From contig NZ_CDGG01000001.1 in assembly GCF_000821065.1 (NCBI RefSeq), forward strand, positions 2,728,001 to 2,792,000: a stretch of DNA of 64,000 nucleotides, in the 5' to 3' direction. The number at the start of each line of letters is the position of its first letter. Within the stretch, counting starts at the first letter, position 1. The notes beneath the pieces are model-generated. The model saw only the letters and a list, made by a program, of their open reading frames with translations, made no database searches and was not told the origin of the DNA. The stretch comes from Oceanobacillus oncorhynchi. Lineage in GTDB: Bacteria > Bacillota > Bacilli > Bacillales > Amphibacillaceae. Below, piece after piece: positions 44,821 to 53,885 of the stretch. Position numbers and translations under genes: made by a program.

Positions 44821-44858
44821 AATGATAATCGTTATCAATGATAATGATTATCATTATC
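44821..44858 (+). promoter_or_regulatory. Tandem Fur boxes
   Basis: GATAATGATTATCATTATC (44840-44858) is the 19-bp Fur consensus, and AATGATAATCGTTATCAAT (44821-44839) directly before it is a second, close match. They lie 35 bases before the first gene of the siderophore uptake operon, so that operon should be repressed by Fur when iron is plentiful. Confidence 0.93.
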
Positions 44859-44893
44859 AGAAAATAAAATGTCATAAAAAAGGAGGCGAATCA

Positions 44894-45730
44894 ATGAAAG
44901 CAATTGAAATAAATGAAATTGATGTCGGTTATGCGAATGAGTTAATTATCAAAGACCTCAGCATTTCGATCCCGGCCAATAAAATCACAACGATTATCGG
45001 CCCGAATGGGTGTGGGAAGTCAACGCTCATCAAAACAATTGCCCGCATTTTAAGTGTGAAAAGCGGTGCGGTATTTTTAGAGGGCGAGGCGATTCATAAG
45101 GTCGATACAAGAGAGATTGCAAAACGCATGGCTATCCTGCCTCAAACTGCTGAAGCGCCTGGCGGATTGACTGTATATGAATTAATTTCTTATGGGCGCT
45201 TTCCTTATAAAAAAGGGATGGGTTCTCTAAGAAAGGAAGATTACGAATATATTGACTGGGCAATTGAGGTGACAGGGTTAGCGGAAGTTCAGGAGCGGGC
45301 AATCAGTGCTTTATCCGGCGGTCAGAGACAGCGGGTGTGGATTGCAATGGCTTTGGCGCAGGGAACTGATATCCTTGTGCTGGATGAACCGACTACTTAT
45401 TTAGATTTGGCACATCAATTAGATATTTTACTATTATTGGAGCGCCTTAATAAAGAAGAAGGACGTACCATTATTATGGTTCTGCACGATTTAAACCATG
45501 CTTCCCGCTTCTCGCATTATATGATTGCGATGCGTGATGGAGAGGTTGTGACAGACGGTACGCCAGAGAATGTGATGACCTGTGGTAATCTGCAGCAGGT
45601 TTTTCAAATTGATGCACATATAGCAAGGTGTCCGCATAGTGCGAATCCGATTTGCTTATCGTATCAGTTATGTCAGGCGGAATCGGCATGCGCTTCATCT
45701 AAACCATGCCATCAAAAGGTGTCAGGTTAA
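44894..45730 (+). CDS. Iron-siderophore ABC transporter ATP-binding protein
   Basis: This 278-residue ATPase of the FecE/FhuC/YusV type has Walker A GPNGCGKST, signature LSGGQRQRV, Walker B ILVLDEPTTYLD and switch His in VLHDLNH. The ATG at 44894 follows AAAGGAGGCG; the frame extends back into the Fur boxes, so a longer protein is unlikely. The C-terminal 35 residues carry five Cys and two His (RCPH, ICLSYQLC, SACASSKPC), an unusual addition that could bind metal or an iron-sulfur cluster. First gene of a five-gene operon. Confidence 0.92.
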   Translation: MKAIEINEIDVGYANELIIKDLSISIPANKITTIIGPNGCGKSTLIKTIARILSVKSGAVFLEGEAIHKVDTREIAKRMAILPQTAEAPGGLTVYELISYGRFPYKKGMGSLRKEDYEYIDWAIEVTGLAEVQERAISALSGGQRQRVWIAMALAQGTDILVLDEPTTYLDLAHQLDILLLLERLNKEEGRTIIMVLHDLNHASRFSHYMIAMRDGEVVTDGTPENVMTCGNLQQVFQIDAHIARCPHSANPICLSYQLCQAESACASSKPCHQKVSG

Positions 45731-45776
45731 GCATTTATGATAAATAGTAAAAGTAAACAATGAAAGGTACTAAACA

Positions 45777-46811
45777 ATGAATGAACTAGAAGATTTAAAA
45801 AAAGTCAAAGAAACCGTGCGGCCTGTCCGGAATGTGCTTGTTTTAGCGGCGGGGAGCTTCCTTTTACTATTATCTTTGCTGCTGGCTGTATCCCTTGGCG
45901 CTGCGGATATGCCATTGAAAACAGTCTGGCAGGCCATATTTCAATTTGATCCGGACTTGCAGCAGCATCAAATTATCAGGGAAATACGCTTTCCGCGTAT
46001 TCTTGGAGCAGCTATTGTCGGCAGCTGTTTTGCCGTTTCTGGAGCATTAATGCAAGGGATGACTCGTAACCCGCTTGCTGATTCCGGATTGCTCGGACTA
46101 AATGCCGGAGCCGTATTTATGCTCGCATGCTGTTTTGCATTTTTTCCGCATCTTTCGTATGTATATATAATTTTATTTTCATTCCTCGGTGCTGCACTTG
46201 GTGCTGGAATTGTATATGGCATCGGTTCTTTATCAAAAAATGGTCTGACACCAATCCGTTTAGTGTTGGCTGGTGCAGCAGTCAGTGCCCTTTTGGGAGC
46301 ATTAAGTGAAGGAATCGCGCTTTATTATGAAATTGGGCAGGATTTAGCATTCTGGTATGCAGGCGGTATTTCCGGTACAAGCTGGGGCCATTTGCAAATC
46401 ATTACACCTTGGCTGCTGCTGGCAGTTATCGCTGCAGTGATAATATCCCGCTCAATTACATTATTGAGCCTGGGAGAAGAAGTTGCGGTTGGGCTGGGTA
46501 CGAAAACTGGACGCATTAAATTAACTGCTGCCTTGATTATTGTTGTATTAGCTGGTCTGGCTGTTTCTGTCGTCGGCGCGGTGAGTTTTGTGGGATTGAT
46601 TGTACCGCATATGGTCCGCTGGCTGTTTGGGTACGATTACCGCTGGATTATTCCCGGAACGGTCATTTATGGTGCGTTACTGGTTGTGTTAGCGGATTTA
46701 GCAGCACGTATCATCAGCCCTCCTCATGAAATGCCGGTTGGTGCCTTAATTGCCTTATTGGGCGTACCTTTCTTTTTATACTTAGCAAGAAAGGGCGGGG
46801 GATTGGTATGA
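45777..46811 (+). CDS. Iron-siderophore ABC transporter permease (FecCD family) 1
   Basis: This 344-residue FecCD-type permease has about ten membrane helices. The conserved segments are QIIREIRFPRILGA, MQGMTRNPLADSGLLGLNAGA and SFVGLIVPHMVRWL, which contacts the ATPase. It pairs with the following gene as a heterodimeric channel. Its stop overlaps the next start by 4 bases. Confidence 0.93.
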   Translation: MNELEDLKKVKETVRPVRNVLVLAAGSFLLLLSLLLAVSLGAADMPLKTVWQAIFQFDPDLQQHQIIREIRFPRILGAAIVGSCFAVSGALMQGMTRNPLADSGLLGLNAGAVFMLACCFAFFPHLSYVYIILFSFLGAALGAGIVYGIGSLSKNGLTPIRLVLAGAAVSALLGALSEGIALYYEIGQDLAFWYAGGISGTSWGHLQIITPWLLLAVIAAVIISRSITLLSLGEEVAVGLGTKTGRIKLTAALIIVVLAGLAVSVVGAVSFVGLIVPHMVRWLFGYDYRWIIPGTVIYGALLVVLADLAARIISPPHEMPVGALIALLGVPFFLYLARKGGGLV

Positions 46812-47842
46812 CATCACAGAAAAACAAACAGCATAGCCAAGTCAGAAAAGCGAGAAGAGCAGGGCTGGTCAGTGTTATCTTAGTCTTTCTGATTATTATC
46901 ATATTTTTTATCAGCTTAAATACAGGGAGCATTTACTTAACACCGAAAGAGGTTATTTTTACTTTATTTGGACAAGGTACAGAGCAGCAGGCGCTTATTT
47001 TATTTGATTTTCGCTTGCCGCGTATGATTATTGCTTTGCTGGTAGGAATGGGACTTGCAATCTCAGGAACCGTGCTGCAGGGGATTGTTCGGAACCCATT
47101 GGCAGATCCCGGAATTATTGGGATTAATGCTGGAGCAGGTTTATCCATTATGCTTTTTTTATCCTTCTTTGCAGTAACAACAACAATATCTGTCTTTCTG
47201 ATGCCGTTTTTAGCTTTCTTTGGAGCAGCAGGTGCTGCCCTTATCATCTACTTGCTTTCTTACAAGCGGTCTGAGGGAATTTCGCCGATGCGGCTGGTAT
47301 TGACAGGAATTGCAGTTGCAGCCGGTATCAATGCGTTAATGATTGTATTAACACTGCGATTGAACCCAGAAACCTATCAATTTCTAGCAACCTGGCTTGC
47401 GGGAAGCATATGGGGCTCTAATTGGCAGTTTGTTCTAGCATTACTTCCGTGGCTTGTTATCCTGATACCGTTTGTTTATTCCAAAGCAACGGTTCTGAAT
47501 ATTCTCCACTTAGGGGAAGAAACGTCCATTGGGTTAGGAGCAAATTTAGAAAAAGAGCGGCGTGTGTTACTGGCTTCCGCTGTCGGTCTTGCAGCAGCGA
47601 GCGTTTCTGTCAGCGGTGGCATCGGATTTATTGGACTAATTGCTCCGCATCTCAGCAGACAGCTGGTTGGAGACAAGCATGAGTATGTAATTCCGGTGTC
47701 AGGATTCATGGGGGCATTGCTACTGCTCTTAGCAGATATGATCGGCGGATTCATTAAACAGCCGGAAGTACCGGCTGGGATTATCGTCGCTGTAATTGGA
47801 GCACCATACTTTTTATATTTATTAGCGAGACTGAAAGATTAA
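46808..47842 (+). CDS. Iron-siderophore ABC transporter permease (FecCD family) 2
   Basis: This 344-residue FecCD permease is a paralogue of the preceding one. It has FDFRLPRMIIALLVGM, LQGIVRNPLADPGIIGINAGA and GFIGLIAPHLSRQL. It forms the second half of the channel and is translationally coupled to the first through an ATGA overlap. The N-terminal region is rich in Lys and Arg before helix 1. Confidence 0.93.
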   Translation: MTSQKNKQHSQVRKARRAGLVSVILVFLIIIIFFISLNTGSIYLTPKEVIFTLFGQGTEQQALILFDFRLPRMIIALLVGMGLAISGTVLQGIVRNPLADPGIIGINAGAGLSIMLFLSFFAVTTTISVFLMPFLAFFGAAGAALIIYLLSYKRSEGISPMRLVLTGIAVAAGINALMIVLTLRLNPETYQFLATWLAGSIWGSNWQFVLALLPWLVILIPFVYSKATVLNILHLGEETSIGLGANLEKERRVLLASAVGLAAASVSVSGGIGFIGLIAPHLSRQLVGDKHEYVIPVSGFMGALLLLLADMIGGFIKQPEVPAGIIVAVIGAPYFLYLLARLKD

Positions 47843-47879
47843 TAATTTAAAATAATAAAAATAGAATGAGGGAAAACAA

Positions 47880-48791
47880 ATGAAAAAGTTACTATTTCTT
47901 TTTGGATGTTTACTTTGTCTAGTTATTACAGGCTGCAGCAATCAGTCAGACGGTAAACAAAATGACGGGAAAGAAGAAGCATCAAATGAAACCGTTACGT
48001 ATGAATCAGAAACAGGTCCGGTGGAAATACCTGCTGAACCGCAGCGAATTGTTGCACTTTCAAATGGACCGAATATCTTCGCTTTAGACGGAAATTTAGT
48101 AGGGGTCGATGAATGGACAAAAGCGAGTCCGCTTTTTGAAGAAGAGATGGCAAATATAGAAATAGTTTCGGAAAATGATCCAGAAGGTATTTTGGCGCTG
48201 GAACCGGATTTAATTATCGCTGGATCACATATGGAGAATCTGGATGAGTTAGAAAAGATTGCTCCGACTGTTATTTATACATGGGGAAAGCTGGATTATC
48301 TGGAGCAGCAAATAGAGATTGGTAAGCTTCTAAATAAAGAGGAAGAAGCACAGGAATGGGTGGATGACTTCACTAAACGTGCGAAAGCAGTCGGTGACAA
48401 GATAAAGGAAAAGCACGGGGAAGATGTTTCCGTATCTGTATTTGAAACAGATTCTAAAAATTTCGCTGTCTTTGGAGATAATTGGGCCCGCGGGACAGAA
48501 ATATTATACCAGACAATGGAGCTGGAGATGCCTGAAAAAGTGCAGGAGGATGCGCTTGCTGATGGCTATTACAACTTATCGCAGGAGACACTGCCAGAAT
48601 ATGCTGGAGATTTTATCGTTTTAAGCAGTATGGGCGGAGAGAATGAATTTACAAAAAGTGAAACATGGCAGTCAATTCCGGCAGTGGAAAATAATCAGGT
48701 AATCGAAATTGATACACAAGAGGCAAGCTACAGCGACCCGGCAACACTGGAGTATTTATTGGACATTTTTGAAGAAGGATTTCTTCAATAA
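47880..48791 (+). CDS. Iron-siderophore substrate-binding lipoprotein
   Basis: This 303-residue FecB-type lipoprotein has a lipobox (VITGC, Cys19) after a short signal peptide, then an acidic linker. The binding fold contains QRIVALSNGPNIFALDGNLVGVDEW, split around residues 56-80, and the EPDLIIAG segment. It delivers the ferric siderophore to the FecCD permease pair. Position, the Fur boxes and the downstream esterase point to a catecholate-type siderophore, but this is an inference. Confidence 0.92.
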   Translation: MKKLLFLFGCLLCLVITGCSNQSDGKQNDGKEEASNETVTYESETGPVEIPAEPQRIVALSNGPNIFALDGNLVGVDEWTKASPLFEEEMANIEIVSENDPEGILALEPDLIIAGSHMENLDELEKIAPTVIYTWGKLDYLEQQIEIGKLLNKEEEAQEWVDDFTKRAKAVGDKIKEKHGEDVSVSVFETDSKNFAVFGDNWARGTEILYQTMELEMPEKVQEDALADGYYNLSQETLPEYAGDFIVLSSMGGENEFTKSETWQSIPAVENNQVIEIDTQEASYSDPATLEYLLDIFEEGFLQ

Positions 48792-48829
48792 GAAAGCTTT
48801 ACTAACTCATCACAGGAGGTAGTCATTCC

Positions 48830-49606
48830 ATGTATCGCAACGAAAGATTTCAGTTTTCTGGAAAGCATTACCCTTATATTATAAATGTTTTCATCCCGGA
48901 GCAGCCGGTTCCAAACAACGGATTTTCTGTGTTGTATATTTTGGATGGAAATGCTTATGGCACGCTTTTCAGTGAAATGATAAAGCTGCAAAGCAGGCGC
49001 TCAGAGAAGACAGGGATCGAGCCGATGCTGTTAGTTAGTATAGAATATGAGGGCGGGGAGCCGTTTCATTCTAATCGGGTATATGATTTTACTCCACCTG
49101 CTGCAGAGTTAGAGCTGCCGGCAAGGCCAGACGGGTCTTCTTGGCCGGAGCATGGCGGAGCAGAGAAATTCATGGATTTTCTAGAAGCGGAATTAATCCC
49201 ATTTATCGATAAAAAATATAAAACCAATCAGCAGAAGCAAACAATCTTTGGACATTCACTTGGCGGTTTATTTGTTTTATATACATTATTTCAGCGTTCC
49301 CGCCTTTTCAGCCATTATTTCGCTTGCAGTCCTTCCATATGGTGGAATAAGCAGGCGATTCTACCCTATGAAACAAATATCAATGATAAATATGTCAAGG
49401 GATTGTTTATTGCTGCAGAGCCTGTTGAAAACAAGCAAATGTATGCAAACGGTCTTGCCATGTATGAAAATCTTTCTGAGTACAATAAAGATTTAAAAAC
49501 AGCTTTTTTTGCACCGGAAGGGGAGAACCATATGTCTATTGTGCCTGCTGCGTTTAGCAGGGGGATGCGGTTTTTGATGGATAAAATACAAAAGGAATCT
49601 CTGTGA
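48830..49606 (+). CDS. Siderophore esterase-like alpha/beta hydrolase (BesA/YbbA group)
   Basis: This 258-residue alpha/beta-hydrolase has the nucleophile in FGHSLGGLF (GxSxG) and a terminal GENHMSIVPAAF with the catalytic His. It belongs to the enterobactin/bacillibactin esterase-like family, which cuts the trilactone of imported ferric siderophore to release iron. It is the fifth gene of the Fur-controlled operon, with an AGGAGG site. No signal peptide, so it acts in the cytosol. Confidence 0.85.
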   Translation: MYRNERFQFSGKHYPYIINVFIPEQPVPNNGFSVLYILDGNAYGTLFSEMIKLQSRRSEKTGIEPMLLVSIEYEGGEPFHSNRVYDFTPPAAELELPARPDGSSWPEHGGAEKFMDFLEAELIPFIDKKYKTNQQKQTIFGHSLGGLFVLYTLFQRSRLFSHYFACSPSIWWNKQAILPYETNINDKYVKGLFIAAEPVENKQMYANGLAMYENLSEYNKDLKTAFFAPEGENHMSIVPAAFSRGMRFLMDKIQKESL

Positions 49607-49622
49607 GGGGGTTCCTTTTTTA
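49590..49622 (+). terminator. Terminator of the iron operon
   Basis: AAAGGAA and TTCCTTTTTT flank a GC-rich loop; the left arm lies inside the end of the esterase gene. Confidence 0.6.
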
Positions 49623-49624
49623 GT

Positions 49625-49916
49625 GAATAGCCGGGTCTTCTTGAACAATTTATACATAATACGATTGTATAGTTCCGAAAGAGCCGATTTAAATCATTTA
49701 GCCAAAGATTATTTAGGTAGTGTGCTAGAAGTTAATTCTAGTAAAAAGAATGTCCAAGGAATTAACTGGAAAATAAATTTTCATAATTCATAAAAAATAC
49801 TCGATTCAGATTGACATAATGAATGGATTTTTATAAAGTTAAATTTAACTATCTTTGAAATGTTCTAATTGTGAAAAAATTTATTTTGCTAAATTAGAAG
49901 AATAGGAGGGAAAAGA
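49625..49916. other. Intergenic region without recognised gene
   Basis: This 292-base AT-rich gap holds no supported gene. It should contain the promoter of the symporter pair; no clear box was found. Confidence 0.35.
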
Positions 49917-50165
49917 ATGACGCAAAAAAAGGAACCGATTAAAAATTGGAAAATTTGGGTTATTTTAATTGTTTTGCTTATTTTTAGTGTGCCATGGTAT
50001 TTGCCAACAGGGTCTTATGAACCGTTTATTTTAGGGTTGCCTTATTGGGCTTGGATTATATTGGGAGTTTCTCTTATCATATCCATTGTTTTAACGCTTA
50101 TTTTAAAGCACTGCTGGTACATGACCGATGAGGAAGAAATGCAGGAGGAGGAAGAGAAACAATGA
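49917..50165 (+). CDS. Small partner subunit of a sodium:solute symporter (YhjC/DUF3311-like)
   Basis: This 82-residue protein has two membrane helices (about 12-28 and 42-62) and an acidic tail (DEEEMQEEEEKQ). It lies just before an SSS-family symporter and overlaps it by 4 bases. The order matches B. subtilis yhjC-yhjB, and small DUF3311/DUF4212 proteins at this place are assigned as accessory subunits. AGGAGGG precedes the ATG. Confidence 0.8.
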   Translation: MTQKKEPIKNWKIWVILIVLLIFSVPWYLPTGSYEPFILGLPYWAWIILGVSLIISIVLTLILKHCWYMTDEEEMQEEEEKQ

Positions 50166-51649
50166 GCGATCTCGCATTTTCAGGAACTTCTGGTATTATT
50201 ATTATGCTTTTCTATGGTTTTCTCATGCTTTTTATCGGTTTTATTACATATTGGAGAAACAGAGGGCTTCATCAATCGAATAAAGAGTTTTATTTAGGCG
50301 GCGGGAACCTTAGCGTCTTTGTATTGTTTTTTACATTTTTTGCAACGCAGTATAGCGGAAATACAGTGGTTGGCTATGCGCCGACTGCCTATCGGATGGG
50401 TTTTATGTGGATGCAGTCCATTACTTTTTTTATTTTAATCGTAGTGGGGTATTTAATGTTTGCTCCGAGGCTCTATGCACTGAGTAAAAAACATCAATTT
50501 ATTACTCCGTCAGATTATATTGATAAGCGATTTAAATCAAAAGCAGTTACACTGCTCGCCTCCTTATTAATGCTATATGGATTATGCAATTATTTATTAG
50601 AGCAGATTATTGCTATTGGACATGGCGTCAGCGGATTGACCGGAGGAACCATTCCCTATCAGGCTGCTGTGGTATTTTTCGTTACTGTAATGATTATCTA
50701 TGGCTGGCTTGGGGGAATGCGCTCTGTAGCTTATACGGATACGATGCAGGGAATTGCCTTGCTATTTGGGGTGGCCGTGCTGCTGATTGGCTCCATGATT
50801 TACTTTGGCGGTTTGCCTTCTGCAACAGAATATGCTGCAACGATTTCACCGGAGAAACTTGGTGTGCCGGATAGCAATGGGCTTGTAAGCTGGTTCAGTA
50901 TGCTGATTCTCGTTATGATCGGAGCGGCCATTTATCCCCATGCAATCCAGAGAATTTTTGCTGCCAAAAGTGAAAAATCATTAAAGAAATCATTATCCTG
51001 GATGGCGTGGATGCCTTTTGTTACTTCCGGTTTTGTTTTTATCATTGGAATTATCGGTATTCAAGCTTTTCCGGGCTTGAGTGAGGGAGATTCGGAACAA
51101 TTAGTGGGAATGATGGCTAACCATATCGCGATGCAAAATCCTTTCTTTTATTGGGCGATGGTTCTGTTATTTGGCGGAATTGTAGCTGCGATTATTTCTA
51201 CTGCGGATTCGGTATTACTTACCTTGTCATCGGTTATTTCTAAAGATATTTATGCACGCTATATCAATAAAAGTGCCAGTGATAAGAAACAAATTTTAGT
51301 CGGTAAATTAACGGGCGTTGTCCTTGTTATTATTTTACTTTTGATTGCCTGGTATCCGCCGGCAACCTTGTATCGTATCTTTATTCTGAAATTTGAATTG
51401 TTGATTCAAATTGCTCCTGCCTTCCTTTTAGGGCTTTACTGGAAACAGCTTCATCGTCATGCATTGTTTATAGGTATGCTTGCAGGGACGATTATCGCAT
51501 CGGTTATGGCATTTACTGGTCAGCAGCCTTTAGGTATTGCTAGCGGCTTATGGGGATTAGCTGTTAACTTTATGTTATGTGTCGGTTTAAGCATCTTCTT
51601 AAAAGTTCCTAAAAGTGAAGTAGAATTGCTGCAAAAAGAAATATCTTAA
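50162..51649 (+). CDS. Sodium:solute symporter family (SSS, YhjB-like)
   Basis: This 495-residue protein has thirteen membrane helices and SSS features: DYIDKRFKSKAVTLLASLL near the middle and the Na+-site region STADSVLLTLSSVISKDIYAR (residues about 345-366). It imports an organic solute, for example a carboxylate or amino acid, with Na+. The ATGA overlap couples it to the small upstream subunit. Substrate unknown. Confidence 0.9.
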   Translation: MSDLAFSGTSGIIIMLFYGFLMLFIGFITYWRNRGLHQSNKEFYLGGGNLSVFVLFFTFFATQYSGNTVVGYAPTAYRMGFMWMQSITFFILIVVGYLMFAPRLYALSKKHQFITPSDYIDKRFKSKAVTLLASLLMLYGLCNYLLEQIIAIGHGVSGLTGGTIPYQAAVVFFVTVMIIYGWLGGMRSVAYTDTMQGIALLFGVAVLLIGSMIYFGGLPSATEYAATISPEKLGVPDSNGLVSWFSMLILVMIGAAIYPHAIQRIFAAKSEKSLKKSLSWMAWMPFVTSGFVFIIGIIGIQAFPGLSEGDSEQLVGMMANHIAMQNPFFYWAMVLLFGGIVAAIISTADSVLLTLSSVISKDIYARYINKSASDKKQILVGKLTGVVLVIILLLIAWYPPATLYRIFILKFELLIQIAPAFLLGLYWKQLHRHALFIGMLAGTIIASVMAFTGQQPLGIASGLWGLAVNFMLCVGLSIFLKVPKSEVELLQKEIS

Positions 51650-51658
51650 TTATTATAT

Positions 51659-51987
51659 AAAGGGAGATTGATGATTGATATCAGTCTCTCTTTTATTTTT
51701 GTGAATTTATTGGATGAATTTGAAATTTACCAGAACGGCACTTATTACATATTTCATAAAGGGATTGCTAATCCTATTTGATTTAGCTTTATTAGTATTT
51801 TATTTTGTACTGCCTTCTTACAGAGAATGGAGTCACCCAACCGCCTTTCATAAAAAAACGAGTACCATTCATCTTAATCCAGCTTCCGCTCCGTCCTGTT
51901 TTCCCTCTCTTCATCCGGAATTTAATGCTGCAACACTACTTCTCCCATATGCTTGAAACAACAAACAAATGAGGAGTGAATTATTTT
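51659..51987 (+). other. Terminator and gap after the symporter gene
   Basis: A terminator-like stem (AAAGGGAGATTGA with TCAGTCTCTCTTT, 51659-51693) ends the symporter gene. The rest of the gap has an 80-codon frame (51714-51956) with a hydrophobic start but no ribosome-binding site and no recognised similarity; I do not call it a gene. Confidence 0.55.
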
Positions 51988-52485
51988 ATGGAGTTTTTTC
52001 AAGACTTACTAGTTAAGCTGATGGAAGCAGAAACATGGGTGCAGTATGTAAGTGTGTTTCTTATCTCTATTGTGCCTTTTTTTGAATCCTATGTAGCCAT
52101 TCCAATTGGGATTGTATTTGGTTTTCCAAGTATGCAGGTTGTCCTGATTGGTGCATTTGGCAATTGGTTGTCTGTCATGGTGTTTATTTGGCTTATTTCT
52201 GGTTTGCGGAAGAAAATAGCTGGAAAGAAAAATAAAGGAAGTAAACGGAAAAACCGTGCACAAAATATATTCAATAAATATGGAGTTGCAGGTTTATCCT
52301 TTGCTGGTCCGATTATTTGTTATCACGTATGTGCAGCAATATCTATTGCGTCAGGAGCAAAAAAATCATATGTGAGTATTTGGCAGACAATCGGTATAGG
52401 AGCATGGTCTGTTGCATTGGGGGCAGCTTTTCATTATGGTGTCAATCTTTTGGAATATCTTCCTAACTTGAATCCATTTTCTTAA
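51988..52485 (+). CDS. Small multi-drug export family membrane protein
   Basis: This 165-residue protein has four membrane helices. It contains the family segments FLISIVPFFESYVAIPIG and FAGPIICYHVCAAISIASG, with a basic loop (RKKIAGKKNKGSKRKNR) between. The name is from the family; evidence for drug export is limited and the fold resembles SNARE-associated/DedA proteins. ATG 51988 is chosen; the GTG at 51976 overlaps the GAGGAG site. Confidence 0.75.
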   Translation: MEFFQDLLVKLMEAETWVQYVSVFLISIVPFFESYVAIPIGIVFGFPSMQVVLIGAFGNWLSVMVFIWLISGLRKKIAGKKNKGSKRKNRAQNIFNKYGVAGLSFAGPIICYHVCAAISIASGAKKSYVSIWQTIGIGAWSVALGAAFHYGVNLLEYLPNLNPFS

Positions 52486-52576
52486 AGTTAAAGTGGAAAG
52501 ACCGTTGAATTTGGTTAGAAACAGAAATATTTAGATATTCCTTCATCTATTTCAAATTTTAAAAAGGAGAAGATAC

Positions 52577-52804
52577 ATGATGAAAAAAATAAAACAGACA
52601 GGTGTAGCTGTACTGATGATTTTGTTTGCGGTTATTCCATTTCTGGTTATCTATGAGCCTTTGTCCCAGGCTATTCCCGCCTTGCCAAAGTATGAAGCTC
52701 CCGGGTGGTTTATTCCTGCCGGCTTTATCAGCATTGCTCTGATTGTTGCTCTTTCGTTTTTGTTAGCCTCTTTAAGCTCAAACGGAGATTCGGGCAAGTA
52801 TTAA
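52577..52804 (+). CDS. Small two-helix membrane protein before the ABC-LytTR gene
   Basis: This 75-residue protein has two membrane helices (about 8-26 and 46-66) joined by a Pro-rich loop (SQAIPALPKYEAPGW). AAAAAGGAG precedes the start. It lies 73 bases before the ABC-LytTR fusion gene and may be cotranscribed with it. No family recognised. Confidence 0.6.
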   Translation: MMKKIKQTGVAVLMILFAVIPFLVIYEPLSQAIPALPKYEAPGWFIPAGFISIALIVALSFLLASLSSNGDSGKY

Positions 52805-52877
52805 AATAATGGTTAAATGAGGATGTTTCCTATAATATTGAAACTAAGATAACGGATCGAACAAAGGAGTCGTTTGG

Positions 52878-53885
52878 ATGGTAATGTCTTTTAACAAGCT
52901 AAGAAAAATTGAACAAAATACAGTCCTGCTGCCGGAGTTGAGCTTGACTGTTCAACAAGGGGATATCATTGCTGTTCAGTGTGAAAACGAATATATTGGA
53001 CGCTTGTTTTCTGTATTAAATCATCCGGATCATATCAAAAAAGAAGCGGTTACCTTACCGGAAGGCGGATTTCAAAATGTGTATTTGTTTCAGCAGACGG
53101 ACGGTTTATATAAACGGTTAAGCGTGAAGCAGATGCTTCTATTTTGGTGCAAATTATATCAGCATCAGGCAGATTTAGAATTCGTTTTAAATGTATGTGA
53201 ATTGCAGCATTGTGCAGCGAAGAAAACAAAACAGCTGACATTGTCTGAACAGCAGCGTTTGTTATTTGCTTCCGCATTGATTCAGCGGGCGGAAGTATAT
53301 ATTTTTGAAGATCCTTCTCTTGGATTGGACCTTCAATCCAAGCATGTGCTTCATAATCTGCTGTTTCATTTAGCGGATAAAGGTGCAGCAGTAGTATTGT
53401 TTACGCCGACCTTGGAAGAAGCCATTCGACTTGGCAGCTCGGTTTATCGATATTCCGAACGGGGCGTTCAGCAGCTGGAGCAGGATATAGAAGATGCTGA
53501 AAATACGGCGGAAGAAGAACCTGAGGAAGAAACAACAAGAATGCAGGTGCAATTGGATAAAATCAGTGCAAAAATAGAGGATAAAATTATTCTCTTTAAT
53601 CCGCTTGAAATTGATTATATAGAGGCACGTGATGGGCAGACATATCTTTTTGTGAATAATGAGGAATTTGCTTCGTCCAATACAATAAAAAGTTTAGAAG
53701 ATCGGCTGCAGCCTTTGGGATTTTTTCGCTGTCACCGATCCTATCTGGTTAACCTGCAGCGGGTACGGGAAATTATTATTTGGAGCAAAAACAGCTATAG
53801 TCTCAGTCTGGATAATCCATCGAAAAGCACCATTCCATTATCAAAAGGAAACTATAGTAAGCTGAAAGAGTTGATCCATTTATGA
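52878..53885 (+). CDS. Degenerate ABC-ATPase domain fused to a LytTR DNA-binding domain
   Basis: The N-terminal 200 residues align with an ABC ATPase but the motifs are damaged. The P-loop reads CENEYIGRLFS with no GKS/T, the signature is LSEQQ, and Walker B is VYIFEDPSLGLD with E-D instead of D-E. After an acidic linker (about 205-222) comes a complete LytTR domain (about 225-335; EIDYIEARDGQTYLFV, FFRCHRSYLVNLQRV). The protein probably cannot hydrolyse ATP and acts as a regulator. It overlaps the permease gene by 4 bases. Start ATG 52878 has AAAGGAG upstream. Confidence 0.82.
   Translation: MVMSFNKLRKIEQNTVLLPELSLTVQQGDIIAVQCENEYIGRLFSVLNHPDHIKKEAVTLPEGGFQNVYLFQQTDGLYKRLSVKQMLLFWCKLYQHQADLEFVLNVCELQHCAAKKTKQLTLSEQQRLLFASALIQRAEVYIFEDPSLGLDLQSKHVLHNLLFHLADKGAAVVLFTPTLEEAIRLGSSVYRYSERGVQQLEQDIEDAENTAEEEPEEETTRMQVQLDKISAKIEDKIILFNPLEIDYIEARDGQTYLFVNNEEFASSNTIKSLEDRLQPLGFFRCHRSYLVNLQRVREIIIWSKNSYSLSLDNPSKSTIPLSKGNYSKLKELIHL

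Noticed and set aside
51714-51956. 80-codon frame with a hydrophobic start after the symporter gene
   Set aside because: No ribosome-binding site before the ATG and low-complexity Pro/Ser-rich end; likely chance.
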